From: Pseudomonas sp. PD9R
GTDB lineage: Bacteria; Pseudomonadota; Gammaproteobacteria; Pseudomonadales; Pseudomonadaceae
Assembly: GCF_019200975.1 (NCBI RefSeq)
Contig: NZ_JAHTMR010000014.1
Location: 58,891-122,890 of the forward strand
Length of the DNA stretch: 64,000 nt
Reading direction: 5' to 3'
Positions 25,995 through 35,086 of this stretch are shown piece after piece (positions within the stretch are counted from its first letter, which is position 1; every line of letters starts with the position of its first letter). The notes under the pieces are model-generated. The model worked only from the letters and a program-made list of their open reading frames with translations, was not told the origin of the DNA and did not search any database. The translations under genes were made by a program, and so were the position numbers.

Positions 25995-27176
25995 TTAGGT
26001 GCGTTCGAAAATCGCCGCAATCCCTTGGCCACCACCAATGCACATGGTCACCAGTGCGTAACGACCATTGGTGCGATGCAGTTCGTGGATGGCTTTGGTG
26101 GCGATGATTGCGCCGGTTGCACCGACTGGGTGACCGAGAGCAATGCCCGAGCCGTTCGGGTTGACTTTGGCCGGGTCCAGATCGAGTTCCTGGCTGACGG
26201 CGCAGGCCTGTGCCGCGAAGGCGATGTTGGCTTCGACTACGTCCATGTCGGCGACGGTCAGGCCCGCACGCTTGAGCGCCAGGCGCGTAGCGGGGATCGG
26301 GCCCAGGCCCATCAGTTCAGGTTCGACACCCGCATGCGCGTAGCTAACCAGGCGGGCGAGGGGGCGCAGGTTGTTGACCTGAACCGCAGCTCCGGTGGCC
26401 ATGACCAGCGCGGCGGCACCGTCGTTCAGGCCGGAGGCGTTGCCGGCGGTGACCGAGCCGTCCTTCTTGAACGCCGGCTTCATCCCGGCCAATTGTTCCA
26501 GGGACGTGGCGCGCGGGTGTTCATCGACGCTGAACAGTTTGGTGCCCTTGCGATCCTGGATTTCCACGGTAGCGATTTGCTCGCTGAAGTAGCCGTTGGC
26601 AATCGCATGAGCGGCGCGCTTCTGGTCTTCGAAGGCCAGCGCATCCTGCATTTCGCGGGTGATGCCGTTGCGCGCAGCGACGTTTTCGGCAGTGATGCCC
26701 ATGTGAATGTTCTGGAACGGGTCATGCAGGATGCCGAGCATGTAGTCGATGGCCTGAACGTTACCCATGCGCGCGCCCCAACGGGCGGACGGCAGCAGGT
26801 ACGGGCCACGGCTCATGGATTCGGCACCGGCACCGATGGCGATGTCCGCGTCGCCGAGCAACAGGGTTTGCGCCGCGCTGATGATGGCTTGCAGGCCGGA
26901 GCCGCACAGGCGGTTGACGTTGTAGGCCGGGGTTTCTTTCGGGATGCCGGCGTTCATCGCCGCGACACGCGAGATGTAGGCGTCGCGGGTTTCAGTCGGG
27001 ATCACGTTGCCCATGACCAGATGCCCTACCAGCGCCGGGTCAACGCCGGCCCGTTGCAGGGCGGCTTTCACGGCCGTGGTCGCCAGGTCGGCCGGCGGCA
27101 CGTCCTTGAGGGAACCGCCAAAGGTGCCGATGGCGGTACGGGCGGCGCTGACAACGTAGATTTCTGGGGTGTTCAT
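25995..27176 (-). CDS. Acetyl-CoA C-acyltransferase (thiolase)
   Basis: Thiolase of 393 residues, either degradative or biosynthetic, that joins or splits acyl-CoA and acetyl-CoA in the cytoplasm. The catalytic residues are present: Cys91 in NRLCGSGLQA, His in GHPVGATGA and Cys in MCIGGGQG. The usual NEAFA motif reads NIAFA, a change next to the active-site Asn that is worth noting. It resembles the AtoB/PhaA/BktB branch by length. Its ATG overlaps the enoyl-CoA hydratase stop by 4 bases, so both act in one fatty- or aromatic-acid degradation step series. Confidence 0.88.
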   Translation of the reverse strand: MNTPEIYVVSAARTAIGTFGGSLKDVPPADLATTAVKAALQRAGVDPALVGHLVMGNVIPTETRDAYISRVAAMNAGIPKETPAYNVNRLCGSGLQAIISAAQTLLLGDADIAIGAGAESMSRGPYLLPSARWGARMGNVQAIDYMLGILHDPFQNIHMGITAENVAARNGITREMQDALAFEDQKRAAHAIANGYFSEQIATVEIQDRKGTKLFSVDEHPRATSLEQLAGMKPAFKKDGSVTAGNASGLNDGAAALVMATGAAVQVNNLRPLARLVSYAHAGVEPELMGLGPIPATRLALKRAGLTVADMDVVEANIAFAAQACAVSQELDLDPAKVNPNGSGIALGHPVGATGAIIATKAIHELHRTNGRYALVTMCIGGGQGIAAIFERT

Positions 27177-27955
27177 GGCTGGTTTCCTTTCGGTGAATTC
27201 TTATCAGTACTGCGATTGAGCAGGGCGTTCAAGGCCGTTTTCGCTTCATCGCTGTTCAGGCGCTGGATGAACAACAGGTTCTCCTCGCGCAGGGTGGCTT
27301 GCAGTTCGGCCATGCCGGGCTGCTTCATCAATTGTCGGGATAGGCGCAAGGATTCCTGGGGCATGGCCAGTAGACGATGGGCGAGGCGGGTCGCCGCCGC
27401 CAGGCATTGCGACCCGTCGTCGAACGCTTCATTGGCCAAGCCCCACGCCACCGCTTGGCTGCCGTCCAGGCTATCGCCCAACAGCAGCAAGCGCGCGGCG
27501 CGGGCCTGACCGACCAGACGCGGCAACAGCAGGCTGGCGCCGAATTCCGGACACAAGCCGAGGTTAACGAAAGGCACGCGCAGCTTGGCATTACGGGTCA
27601 CCAACACTTGATCGCAATGCAGCAGCACGGTGGTGCCGATGCCCACTGCGGCGCCGCACACTGCGGCAATCAGCGGTTTCTGCAGGTGGGTCACGGCGCG
27701 CATCAGGCGAAATGCCGGGCTGTCCAGGTGGGTGGGCGGCTGCTCCAGAAAATCCACCAGGTCGTTGCCGGCGGTGAAGCAGTTCGGGCCACCGGTGAGG
27801 ATGATCACTCGGACTGCATCGTCCTCGTCAGCCGCAAACAGCAGGTCGGCCAGGCGTGTGTACATGCCGTTGGTCAACGCGTTGAGCTTGTCGGGGCGGT
27901 CGATGGTCAGCGTCAGCACGCCATCGTTATGTTCTTGTTTGATCAGGTCAGTCAT
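27173..27955 (-). CDS. Enoyl-CoA hydratase/isomerase family protein
   Basis: Crotonase-fold protein of 260 residues. The oxyanion-hole segments are visible as NCFTAGNDLVDF and CGAAVGIGTTVLLHCD. The two hydratase glutamates are not both obvious (VNLGLCPEFGAS carries one), so it could be an isomerase. The ATG at 27955 opens the MTDLIKQEHNDGVLTLTIDRPDKLNAL N-terminus typical of the family; the frame extends upstream to 28180 over the divergent promoter region and is not counted. It is the first gene of a two-gene unit with the thiolase. Confidence 0.83.
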   Translation of the reverse strand: MTDLIKQEHNDGVLTLTIDRPDKLNALTNGMYTRLADLLFAADEDDAVRVIILTGGPNCFTAGNDLVDFLEQPPTHLDSPAFRLMRAVTHLQKPLIAAVCGAAVGIGTTVLLHCDQVLVTRNAKLRVPFVNLGLCPEFGASLLLPRLVGQARAARLLLLGDSLDGSQAVAWGLANEAFDDGSQCLAAATRLAHRLLAMPQESLRLSRQLMKQPGMAELQATLREENLLFIQRLNSDEAKTALNALLNRSTDKNSPKGNQP

Positions 27956-28172
27956 TGATGGCTCTGGCAGAGTCGATTCAGTGGGCACTTTAAGCGTCAG
28001 GCAAGCCCCGCAGCTATGACAAAACGGGTCAACCGGCCTGATGCTTTTTGCCATATGGCAGTGCAAACCGGGGCACACACCCATTCGGGGTATGGTGCCG
28101 CCCGGTAAATCCGCCAATAGTTGCTGCATCCGCTCATCCAGAGCCGAACTCGCTTGATAAGGTGAATGTGCA

Positions 28173-29276
28173 ATGCGCAAGACACTGAGGGTGATTTCCA
28201 GTCTGTTCGTTTTTCCGTTGATGATGAATGCCCACGCCGCCGAAGTGGACGACAGTAAAACGCTGCGGCTCTACAACTGGGCGGATTACATAGGCGAGAA
28301 AACCCTGGCGAATTTTGAAAAAGCCAGCGGTATCAAAGTCATCTACGACACCTTTGATTCCTATGAAACGGTGCAGGCCAAGTTGCTGACCGGCCACTCC
28401 GGTTACGACCTGATCGTGCTCAATGCGTCCCTTGCGCCGCCGCTGATCCAGGCCAAGGTGTTCCAGCCGCTGGATAAAAAATTGCTGCCGGGCTGGAGCA
28501 ATCTTGACGGGAAAGTCTTGCATGACCTGCAAGGGTATGACCCTGGCACGGCGTACTCCGCGCCCTATACCTGGGGCAGCAATGGCGTGACCTACAACGT
28601 CGACAAGATCAAGGAACGCATGCCGGACGCGCCGATCGGTTCGTTGGCGATGATCTTTGATCCGAAGATCGTTTCGCGCTTTGCTGACTGCGGCGTGACG
28701 TTGCTCGATGCCCCCACCGAAGTCATTCCCATGGCCCTTAAGTACCTGGGGCGTGATCCCCTGAGTGCTGCGCCGGAAGATCTGAAAGCCGCGCAGGATT
28801 TGCTGTTGTCGGTCAGGCCTTACATCCGCAAGTTCGACTCGGTCAATTACCTGACCAGCCTGCCTAATGGTGACGTGTGCATGGCCATGACCTGGTCCGG
28901 CGACTACGCGACGGCCATGGCCCGAGCCGAAGAAGCCAAGAAGGACATCAATCTTGCCTACTTCATTCCCAAGGAAGGTTCGCTGATCTGGTTTGACAAC
29001 ATGTACATCCCGGCCGATGCGCCGCATGTCGCCAATGCCCACAAATTTCTTGAGTACCTGATGCAGCCACAGGTGATGGCCGATGTGAGCGATTTCATCA
29101 ATTACGCCAACAGCAACGCGGCGGCCACCCCATTGCTCAATGCCAGTGTGCGCAACAACCCGGCGATTTATCCCGATGACGTCATTCGTCAGCGGCTGTT
29201 CCCGCAGAAAACCCAGGATGCGAAAGCCATGCGCGCCATGACACGCGTCTGGAGCACGGTGAAAAGCGGGATCTGA
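28173..29276 (+). CDS. Polyamine-type ABC transporter substrate-binding protein
   Basis: Periplasmic binding protein of 367 residues related to PotF/SpuD/SpuE. It has a cleavable signal ending AHAAEV, followed by the hallmark LRLYNWADYIGEKTLANFEK. The ligand-cleft pieces APYTWGSNGVTYN and MTWSGDYATAMARAEE match polyamine binders. No permease or ATPase gene follows; instead an aminotransferase and a LuxR regulator do. The protein may share transporter subunits encoded elsewhere or act as a sensor. It diverges from the hydratase gene across a 217-base promoter gap. Confidence 0.87.
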   Translation: MRKTLRVISSLFVFPLMMNAHAAEVDDSKTLRLYNWADYIGEKTLANFEKASGIKVIYDTFDSYETVQAKLLTGHSGYDLIVLNASLAPPLIQAKVFQPLDKKLLPGWSNLDGKVLHDLQGYDPGTAYSAPYTWGSNGVTYNVDKIKERMPDAPIGSLAMIFDPKIVSRFADCGVTLLDAPTEVIPMALKYLGRDPLSAAPEDLKAAQDLLLSVRPYIRKFDSVNYLTSLPNGDVCMAMTWSGDYATAMARAEEAKKDINLAYFIPKEGSLIWFDNMYIPADAPHVANAHKFLEYLMQPQVMADVSDFINYANSNAAATPLLNASVRNNPAIYPDDVIRQRLFPQKTQDAKAMRAMTRVWSTVKSGI

Positions 29277-29306
29277 TCGTTCAATTATTCTCTTTGAGGT
29301 TTTTGT

Positions 29307-30725
29307 ATGGCGACTCCAACCAAGAAAGTGTTCTCGACAGCGGAACAGGCGGCACTGGTCAAGGCTGACAAAGCCCATCACATGCACGGTTACCACGTAT
29401 TCGACGAACACGCCGAGCAAGGCTCCCTGAATATCGTCGCCGGTGACGGTGCCTATATTTACGACACCCAGGGCAACCGCTTTCTCGATGCAGTGGGCGG
29501 CATGTGGTGCACCAATATTGGTTTGGGCCGTGAGGAAATGGCCGAGGCGATTGCCGATCAGGTCCGCCAGTTGGCTTACTCCAATCCGTTTTCCGACATG
29601 TCGAACAACGTGGCCATTCAGTTGTGCGAAAAACTCGCCAGCCTGGCGCCCGGTGATCTCGATCATGTATTCCTGACCACAGGCGGCTCCACCGCCGTGG
29701 ACACCGCCTACCGGTTGATCCAGTACTACCAGAACTGCCGAGGCAAACCGGAAAAGAAACACATCATCGCTCGTTTCAATGCGTATCACGGCTCAACCAC
29801 GCTGACCATGTCCATCGGCAACAAGGCCGCCGACCGCGTGCCGGAATTCGACTACGCCAACCCTCTGATTCACCACGTCTCCAACCCCAATCCGTATCGC
29901 GCACCGGACGGCATGGACGAGGCGCAGTTCCTGGAGTTTCTGGTCAAGGAATTCGAAGACAAAATCCTGTCGATTGGCGTGGATAAGGTCGCCGGTTTTT
30001 TCGCCGAGCCGATCATGGGCTCGGGCGGGGTGATCATTCCGCCAAAGGGTTACCTCAAGCGCATGTGGGAAGTCTGCCAACGCTACGACATCCTGTTCGT
30101 CGCCGACGAGGTGGTCACTTCGTTCGGTCGCCTGGGCAAGTTCTTTGCATCGCTGGATGTCTTCGATGTGCAGCCCGACATCATCACCACTGCCAAGGGC
30201 CTGACCTCTGCGTACCTGCCGCTGGGCGCGTGCATCTTTTCCGATCGTATCTGGAAGGTCATCGCCGAACCGGGCACCGGGCGCTGCTTTACCCACGGTT
30301 TCACCTACAGCGGCCATCCGGTGTGCTGCACGGCGGCGTTGAAGAATATTGAAATCATCGAGCGGGAAAATCTGCTGGCGCACGTCGACGACGTGGGCGG
30401 CTATCTGGAGCAGCGTCTGGCCACGCTCAGCGATTTGCCGCTGGTGGGTGATGTGCGTTGCCAGAAATTGATGGCCTGCGTGGAGTTCGTCGCCGACAAA
30501 CGTACCAAGGCGTTGTTCGCCGACGAGATCAATATCGGCGAGAAAATCCATTCCCGCGCACAGGCGCGGGGCCTGCTGGTGCGGCCGATCATGCACCTCA
30601 ATGTCATGTCGCCGCCGCTGATTCTGACCTATGAACAGGTCGATGAAATTGTGGAAATCCTGCGGGTGTGCATTCTCGAAGTGGCGGCCGAGCTGGAAGC
30701 GAGCGGCCAGTACTTCGGCCAATGA
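29307..30725 (+). CDS. Class III aminotransferase (polyamine/omega-amino type)
   Basis: PLP-dependent omega-aminotransferase of 472 residues. The Schiff-base lysine is Lys297 in TTAKGLTSAYLPLGA, with the PLP-binding Asp in LFVADEVVTSFGR and the cofactor loop TTGGSTAVDTAYRL. Relatives in pseudomonads move amino groups from putrescine, beta-alanine or similar amines to pyruvate. Its position 30 bases after a polyamine-type binding protein supports amine catabolism, but the exact substrate is unproven. A LuxR regulator follows 53 bases after its stop. Confidence 0.87.
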   Translation: MATPTKKVFSTAEQAALVKADKAHHMHGYHVFDEHAEQGSLNIVAGDGAYIYDTQGNRFLDAVGGMWCTNIGLGREEMAEAIADQVRQLAYSNPFSDMSNNVAIQLCEKLASLAPGDLDHVFLTTGGSTAVDTAYRLIQYYQNCRGKPEKKHIIARFNAYHGSTTLTMSIGNKAADRVPEFDYANPLIHHVSNPNPYRAPDGMDEAQFLEFLVKEFEDKILSIGVDKVAGFFAEPIMGSGGVIIPPKGYLKRMWEVCQRYDILFVADEVVTSFGRLGKFFASLDVFDVQPDIITTAKGLTSAYLPLGACIFSDRIWKVIAEPGTGRCFTHGFTYSGHPVCCTAALKNIEIIERENLLAHVDDVGGYLEQRLATLSDLPLVGDVRCQKLMACVEFVADKRTKALFADEINIGEKIHSRAQARGLLVRPIMHLNVMSPPLILTYEQVDEIVEILRVCILEVAAELEASGQYFGQ

Positions 30726-30778
30726 GTTCGCCACACAGGCTTTTACCAACGCCCTGCGGACCCGCTAGACTGCGGGGC

Positions 30779-31630
30779 ATGACCAAACCAAACGACGATA
30801 CGCTGATCGCAATGCCCTTCGGGGCATTGCATAAATGGCATGGGGGAATGCGCGAGGCATTCGCCCATATCGACGAGCCTGACGCGCTGCAATATCTGGC
30901 GTGCGCGTTGACGCGATTGGTGTCCGTCGAATCGATGATGATCAGCCTGGAGCGCAAGGATCGCGCGCCACAGTTGCTGCATCAGCGCGGTATTCCACAG
31001 GAGTATCAGAGCTCGATGCTCGACCGCTATTTTTCCGGGGGCTATTTGCTCGACCCATTCTGCCTGGCGGTGGAGCAGGGGTTGGCGCAAGGGTTCTATC
31101 ATCTGGAGGAAATTGCCCCGGACAACTTCTTCGACAGTGACTATTACAAGACCTATTACCTGAAGGCGAACTGTTCGGAAGACAGCTACTACATCGTCGA
31201 TACCGGCAATGACACGAAGATTTCCGTCAGTCTCTTTCAAGGTTCCGGCGGGGAATGCTTGCGGGTTGAACAGCTGAATCTGCTGCGCGCGGTCGAGCCG
31301 CTGGTGCGCGAATTTGTCAGCGAGTTCAGTCAGCGTGGCCTGCAGCGCAATAGCGAAATCCAGAGCGAAGAGGCCCAGGGGCTACGCGACGATCTCAAAC
31401 ATCGGGTGCAGTCGGCGTTCGAGCAATTCGGCTGTGATCGGTTGACCGAGCGCGAGCGGCAAGTGGCGCACATGGTGCTGAGGGGGCACTCGGTGAAGTC
31501 CACCGCGAGTCAGATGGGCATCTCGCCGGAAACCGTGCGCATGCACCGCAAAAATCTGTATGTGAAGCTGGAAGTGGGGTCGCAGTCGGAACTGTTTGCG
31601 TTGTTTATCGAGTGGTTGCGCAAGCATTAA
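30779..31630 (+). CDS. LuxR-family transcriptional regulator
   Basis: DNA-binding regulator of 283 residues. The C-terminus carries a classical LuxR helix-turn-helix (LTERERQVAHMVLRGHSVKSTASQMGISPETVRMHRKNLYVKL, about residues 221-263). The N-terminal 200 residues match neither a receiver nor a clear acyl-homoserine-lactone domain, so the signal is unknown. The ATG at 30779 is preferred because the longer frame to 30668 overlaps the aminotransferase end. Being directly downstream of the binding protein and aminotransferase, it probably controls them. Confidence 0.82.
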   Translation: MTKPNDDTLIAMPFGALHKWHGGMREAFAHIDEPDALQYLACALTRLVSVESMMISLERKDRAPQLLHQRGIPQEYQSSMLDRYFSGGYLLDPFCLAVEQGLAQGFYHLEEIAPDNFFDSDYYKTYYLKANCSEDSYYIVDTGNDTKISVSLFQGSGGECLRVEQLNLLRAVEPLVREFVSEFSQRGLQRNSEIQSEEAQGLRDDLKHRVQSAFEQFGCDRLTERERQVAHMVLRGHSVKSTASQMGISPETVRMHRKNLYVKLEVGSQSELFALFIEWLRKH

Positions 31631-31632
31631 AG

Positions 31633-31740
31633 TCAAAAGATCGCAGCCTTCGGCAGCTCCTACATGGACGATGAACATCCGCGATTTCGCGGGCGTACAC
31701 AAACCCTGTAGGAGCTGCCGAAGGCTGCGATCTTTTGATC
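31633..31740. repeat. Intergenic palindrome, outward-facing halves
   Basis: GTCAAAAGATCGCAGCCTTC...GGCAGCTCCTAC, a 39-base centre, then CTGTAGGAGCTGCCGAAGGC...GATCTTTTGATC. It lies between the convergent LuxR gene and paaZ. Confidence 0.88.
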
Positions 31741-31774
31741 TTTCTGGGGAGCGAGCAAGCTCGCTCCCCAGAAA
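31741..31774. repeat. Perfect 16-bp inverted repeat at the 3' end of paaZ
   Basis: TTTCTGGGGAGCGAGC and its exact complement are separated by AA, one base from the paaZ stop. It is strong enough to pause or end transcription, though no T-tract follows on the minus strand. Confidence 0.75.
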
Positions 31775-31775
31775 C

Positions 31776-33830
31776 TTACTCCTCGCGCTTAACCACCAAG
31801 GTCAAAATGTCATAACTGGCCACCAGCTCACCCAACTGGTTGGTCACCTCCACATCCCACGCCACCACCCCTTGCGGGACGCCCTGCGGGCTCTTTTTGC
31901 CCTGGTCGATCTTGCGTTTGCAAGTCAGGCGCGCCTGGATGGTGTCGCCGATGCCCACCGGGTTGATGAAGCGCAGGGTGTCGAGGCCGTAGTTGGCCAG
32001 CACCGGGCCGACGCCGGGGGATACGAACAGCCCGGCCGCCGCCGACAGCACGAAGTAACCGTGGGCGATGCGCTTGCCGAATTGCGATTCCTTGGCGGCG
32101 ATGTCATCGAAGTGCATGTAGAAGTGATCGCCCGACAGGCAACCGAAGTTCACCAGATCCGCCTCGGTGACGGTGCGGCGGTGAGTCAGCAGCGACTCGC
32201 CGATCTGCAGGTCCTGGAAGAAGCGACGGAACGGATGGACCTCGGTTTCGATGACCTTGGCGCCACGTACGTATTCGCCAGTCACTGCCGCCAGCATGGT
32301 CGGCGAACCTTGTACCGCCGCGCGTTGCAGGTAGTGCTTCACCGCACGCAGGCCGCCGAGTTCTTCACCGCCACCGGCGCGACCGGGGCCGCCGTGCTTG
32401 AGCTGTGGCAGAGGCGAACCGTGACCTGTGGATTCGCCCGCGCAATTGCGATCCAGCACCAGCAAACGCCCGTGCAATGCAGCCGCTACCGGGATCGCTT
32501 TAGCAGCGATCTGTGGATCTTTAGTGATCAGACTCGCCACCAGACTGCCTTTGCCGCGAGCGGCCAGAGCCAGTGCTTCGTCGAGATCGTCGTAAGCCAT
32601 CAAGGTGCTGACCGGACCAAACGCTTCGATATCGTGGGCGCCGCCTTCGGCATGCGGGTCGCGGGCTTGCAACAGGGTCGGGGCGAAGAATGCGCCCTTG
32701 TCGACATGTTCACCACGTGGCTCGAAGCCGTCGCGGACGCCGAACAGCATGTCGCTGCTCTGCAACAGGCTTTCCAGGCGCTCGGCCACGTCTTTCTGTT
32801 GATCGTGGGACGCCAGTGCGCCCATGCGCACGCCTTCCACCGACGGGTCGCCGACCACGACTTTGGCCAGACGATCACGCAGGCGCGTGGCGACCGCATC
32901 GATGTGTTTGGCCGGGACGATGGCGCGGCGAATGGCGGTGCATTTCTGTCCGGCCTTGGTAGTCATTTCCCGAGCGACTTCCTTGATGAACAGCTCGAAC
33001 TCTTCATCATCCGGGGTCACGTCCGGCGCGAGGATTGCGCAGTTCAGCGAGTCGGCTTCAGCGGTGAACGGCACCGAATTACGGATCAGGTTCGGGTTGA
33101 CCCGCAGCTTGGCCGCTGTGTCGGCGGAACCGGTGAAGGTCACTACGTCCTGGCCTTGCAGGCGGTCGAGCAGGTCACCGGTGCCACCGATGATCAATTG
33201 CAGACTGCCCGTTGGCAGCAGGCCGGATTCGTCCATCAGGCGCACCACGGCTTCGGTCAGGTAGCTGGTGGCGCTGGCCGGCTTGACGATGCACGGCATG
33301 CCGGCAAGGAAGCTCGGCGCGAATTTTTCCAGCATGCCCCAGATCGGGAAGTTGAACGCATTGATGTGCACCGCGACGCCGCCGCGAGGCACCAGGATGT
33401 GGGTGCCGGCGAAGGTGCCCATTTTGCTCAGCTGCATCGCCGGGCCTTCATGGACGACGTTGCCCGACGGCAGTTCCCGCGAGCCGAGGCCGGCGTAGGT
33501 GAATAGCGTGCTGTTGCCGCCTTCGATGTCGATCCAGCTATCGGCGCGGGTGGCGCCGCTGTGGTGGGAAATCGCGTAGAGCTGTTCTTTGCGTTCGCTC
33601 AGGTACAGGGCGATTGCCTTCAAGCGTTGGGCACGCTGTTGAAAGTCCAGCGCCATCAGCCCGCTGATGCCTTGACGGCGGCCGTGCTCGATGGCTTCGG
33701 CGAAGTCCGGGCGCTCTTCATGGGTGTACGCGATTTCATGGCCGTCGATGGCGCTGCGCAGCACCTGGGCGCCGTGTTGGCCGATCCAGCGACCAGCGAT
33801 GAAACTTTGCAGGGTAGGGGCGTGAGACAT
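31776..33830 (-). CDS. paaZ: PaaZ: oxepin-CoA hydrolase / semialdehyde dehydrogenase
   Basis: Bifunctional ring-cleavage enzyme of aerobic phenylacetate degradation, 684 residues, the usual PaaZ length. Residues about 1-520 are an aldehyde dehydrogenase with the NADP motif VTFTGSADTAAKL and the catalytic Cys in TTKAGQKCTAIRRA; residues about 540-684 are an R-hydratase (MaoC) domain with the LVNFGCLSGDHFYMHFD active-site segment. It opens oxepin-CoA and oxidises the aldehyde to 3-oxo-5,6-dehydrosuberyl-CoA. The ATG at 33830 gives MSHAPTLQSFIAGRW; the frame extends upstream into a palindrome. A 146-base repeat-bearing gap separates it from paaE. Confidence 0.95.
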   Translation of the reverse strand: MSHAPTLQSFIAGRWIGQHGAQVLRSAIDGHEIAYTHEERPDFAEAIEHGRRQGISGLMALDFQQRAQRLKAIALYLSERKEQLYAISHHSGATRADSWIDIEGGNSTLFTYAGLGSRELPSGNVVHEGPAMQLSKMGTFAGTHILVPRGGVAVHINAFNFPIWGMLEKFAPSFLAGMPCIVKPASATSYLTEAVVRLMDESGLLPTGSLQLIIGGTGDLLDRLQGQDVVTFTGSADTAAKLRVNPNLIRNSVPFTAEADSLNCAILAPDVTPDDEEFELFIKEVAREMTTKAGQKCTAIRRAIVPAKHIDAVATRLRDRLAKVVVGDPSVEGVRMGALASHDQQKDVAERLESLLQSSDMLFGVRDGFEPRGEHVDKGAFFAPTLLQARDPHAEGGAHDIEAFGPVSTLMAYDDLDEALALAARGKGSLVASLITKDPQIAAKAIPVAAALHGRLLVLDRNCAGESTGHGSPLPQLKHGGPGRAGGGEELGGLRAVKHYLQRAAVQGSPTMLAAVTGEYVRGAKVIETEVHPFRRFFQDLQIGESLLTHRRTVTEADLVNFGCLSGDHFYMHFDDIAAKESQFGKRIAHGYFVLSAAAGLFVSPGVGPVLANYGLDTLRFINPVGIGDTIQARLTCKRKIDQGKKSPQGVPQGVVAWDVEVTNQLGELVASYDILTLVVKREE

Positions 33831-33875
33831 GTTGGCTCCTGGAATCAAAATATGAGGTTGCCGGGCTTGTTCGAA

Positions 33876-33964
33876 CATGTAGGAGCTGCCGAAGGCTGCG
33901 ATCTTTTGATTTTTGTTTTCAAAATAAAGATCAAAAGATCGCAGCCTTCGGCAGCTCCTACATG
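33876..33964. repeat. Intergenic palindrome between paaE and paaZ
   Basis: CATGTAGGAGCTGCCGAAGG and its complement bracket GATCTTTTGAT/GATCAAAAGATC arms. It sits inside the paa transcription unit. Confidence 0.9.
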
Positions 33965-33976
33965 TTCTGCGCGGTG

Positions 33977-35053
33977 TCAGAGCTGGTCGAAATCCAGCAC
34001 CACTTTGTCGCTGATCGGGAAGGCCTGGCACGACAGCACGTAGCCGGCGGCCACTTCGTAGTCTTCCAGCGCGTGGTTGCTGTCCATTTCCACTTCGCCT
34101 TCGATGACTTTGCATTTGCAGGTCGAGCACACGCCGGCCTTGCACGAGTAGGGCAACTCGGCACCCTGGGCGTTGCCGGCATCGAGGATGCTCTGGCTGT
34201 TGCGCGGCAGATCGAACGCCAGGGCGCGGCCGTCACTGATCACGGTGATCTGGCTCACCGCGGCGTCTACCTGACGCGCCGCCTCGCGGGCTTCGCGTTT
34301 TTGCTGGCTGCCAGCGGCGGCGAACAGTTCGAAATGGATGCGCTCAGGCGCCATGCCCTTGGCCTTGAGGCTGTCGCGCACGGTCTCGGTCATTTCCTGC
34401 GGGCCGCAGATGAACGCGGCATCGAGGGCTTTGACGTCGAGCCAGCGGCTGAACAGTTGCTCGCATTTCTCGGCGTTGATTCGGCCGTTGTACAGGTCGA
34501 CATCCTGCTGCTCGCGGCTGAATACAAAGATCAGGTTCAGGCGTTGCAGGTAGCGGTTTTTCAGGTCTTCGAGCTGTTCGCGAAACAGCGCGCCGGAGCT
34601 GGAACGGTTGCCGTACAACAGGGTGACGCGGCTGTGGGGTTCGGTTTCCAGGGTAGTCTTGATGATCGACAGGATCGGCGTGATGCCGCTACCGGCGGCT
34701 ACTGCCAGATAGCTGCCATGGCGAGTCGGGTCGAGTTCGACGCAGAAATGCCCGGCCGGCGGCATCACTTCCAGGCTGTGCCCGGCCTTGAGCTGTTCGT
34801 TGGCAAATGCGGAAAAACGCCCGCCCGCCACACGCTTGATCGCGACCCGCAGTTCACCGTCATTGACCCCGGTGCAGATCGAATAAGAACGACGGACTTC
34901 TTCGCCATCCAACTGGGTACGCATCACCAGGTGCTGGCCCTGGGTGAAGTGAAAGCTGTCTTGCAGATCCTGCGGAATCTCGAAGGCGATGGACACCGCA
35001 TCACGGGTCTCGGTGCGCACGTCCTTGATGGTCAGGCTGTGAAATTTACTCAT
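33977..35053 (-). CDS. paaE: PaaE: reductase of phenylacetyl-CoA 1,2-epoxidase
   Basis: NAD(P)H-dependent electron-transfer subunit of the PaaABC(D)E epoxidase, 358 residues. The N-terminal ferredoxin-reductase half shows the FAD motif RRSYSICTG and the nucleotide-binding GSGITPILSIIK. The C-terminal plant-type ferredoxin half has the 2Fe-2S cysteines CKAGVCSTCKCKV with a fourth Cys in GYVLSCQAFP. It passes electrons to the di-iron centre of PaaA. Length and order are standard for the paa operon. Confidence 0.95.
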   Translation of the reverse strand: MSKFHSLTIKDVRTETRDAVSIAFEIPQDLQDSFHFTQGQHLVMRTQLDGEEVRRSYSICTGVNDGELRVAIKRVAGGRFSAFANEQLKAGHSLEVMPPAGHFCVELDPTRHGSYLAVAAGSGITPILSIIKTTLETEPHSRVTLLYGNRSSSGALFREQLEDLKNRYLQRLNLIFVFSREQQDVDLYNGRINAEKCEQLFSRWLDVKALDAAFICGPQEMTETVRDSLKAKGMAPERIHFELFAAAGSQQKREAREAARQVDAAVSQITVISDGRALAFDLPRNSQSILDAGNAQGAELPYSCKAGVCSTCKCKVIEGEVEMDSNHALEDYEVAAGYVLSCQAFPISDKVVLDFDQL

Positions 35054-35086
35054 TATTGTTCTCCTGCTGGGACGGCCGATCGCCGC

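Noticed and set aside
24862..26107. Series of overlapping reading frames of about 110 codons with near-identical products
   Set aside because: They arise from the 133-bp repeats; 133 is not a multiple of 3, so each unit pushes the frame by one. No ribosome sites or start signals are conserved for translation.
27956..28180. Cys-rich upstream extension of the enoyl-CoA hydratase frame
   Set aside because: The extension covers the divergent promoter and overlaps the binding-protein start; the hydratase N-terminus is typical at 27955.
28134..29789. Long minus-strand frame of 551 codons opposite the binding protein and aminotransferase
   Set aside because: It mirrors the codon pattern of real genes on the plus strand that have clear families; no ribosome site or motif supports it.
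31741..31774. Inverted repeat after paaZ as a classical rho-independent terminator
   Set aside because: The stem is strong but neither strand shows a T-tract after it; listed only as a repeat.
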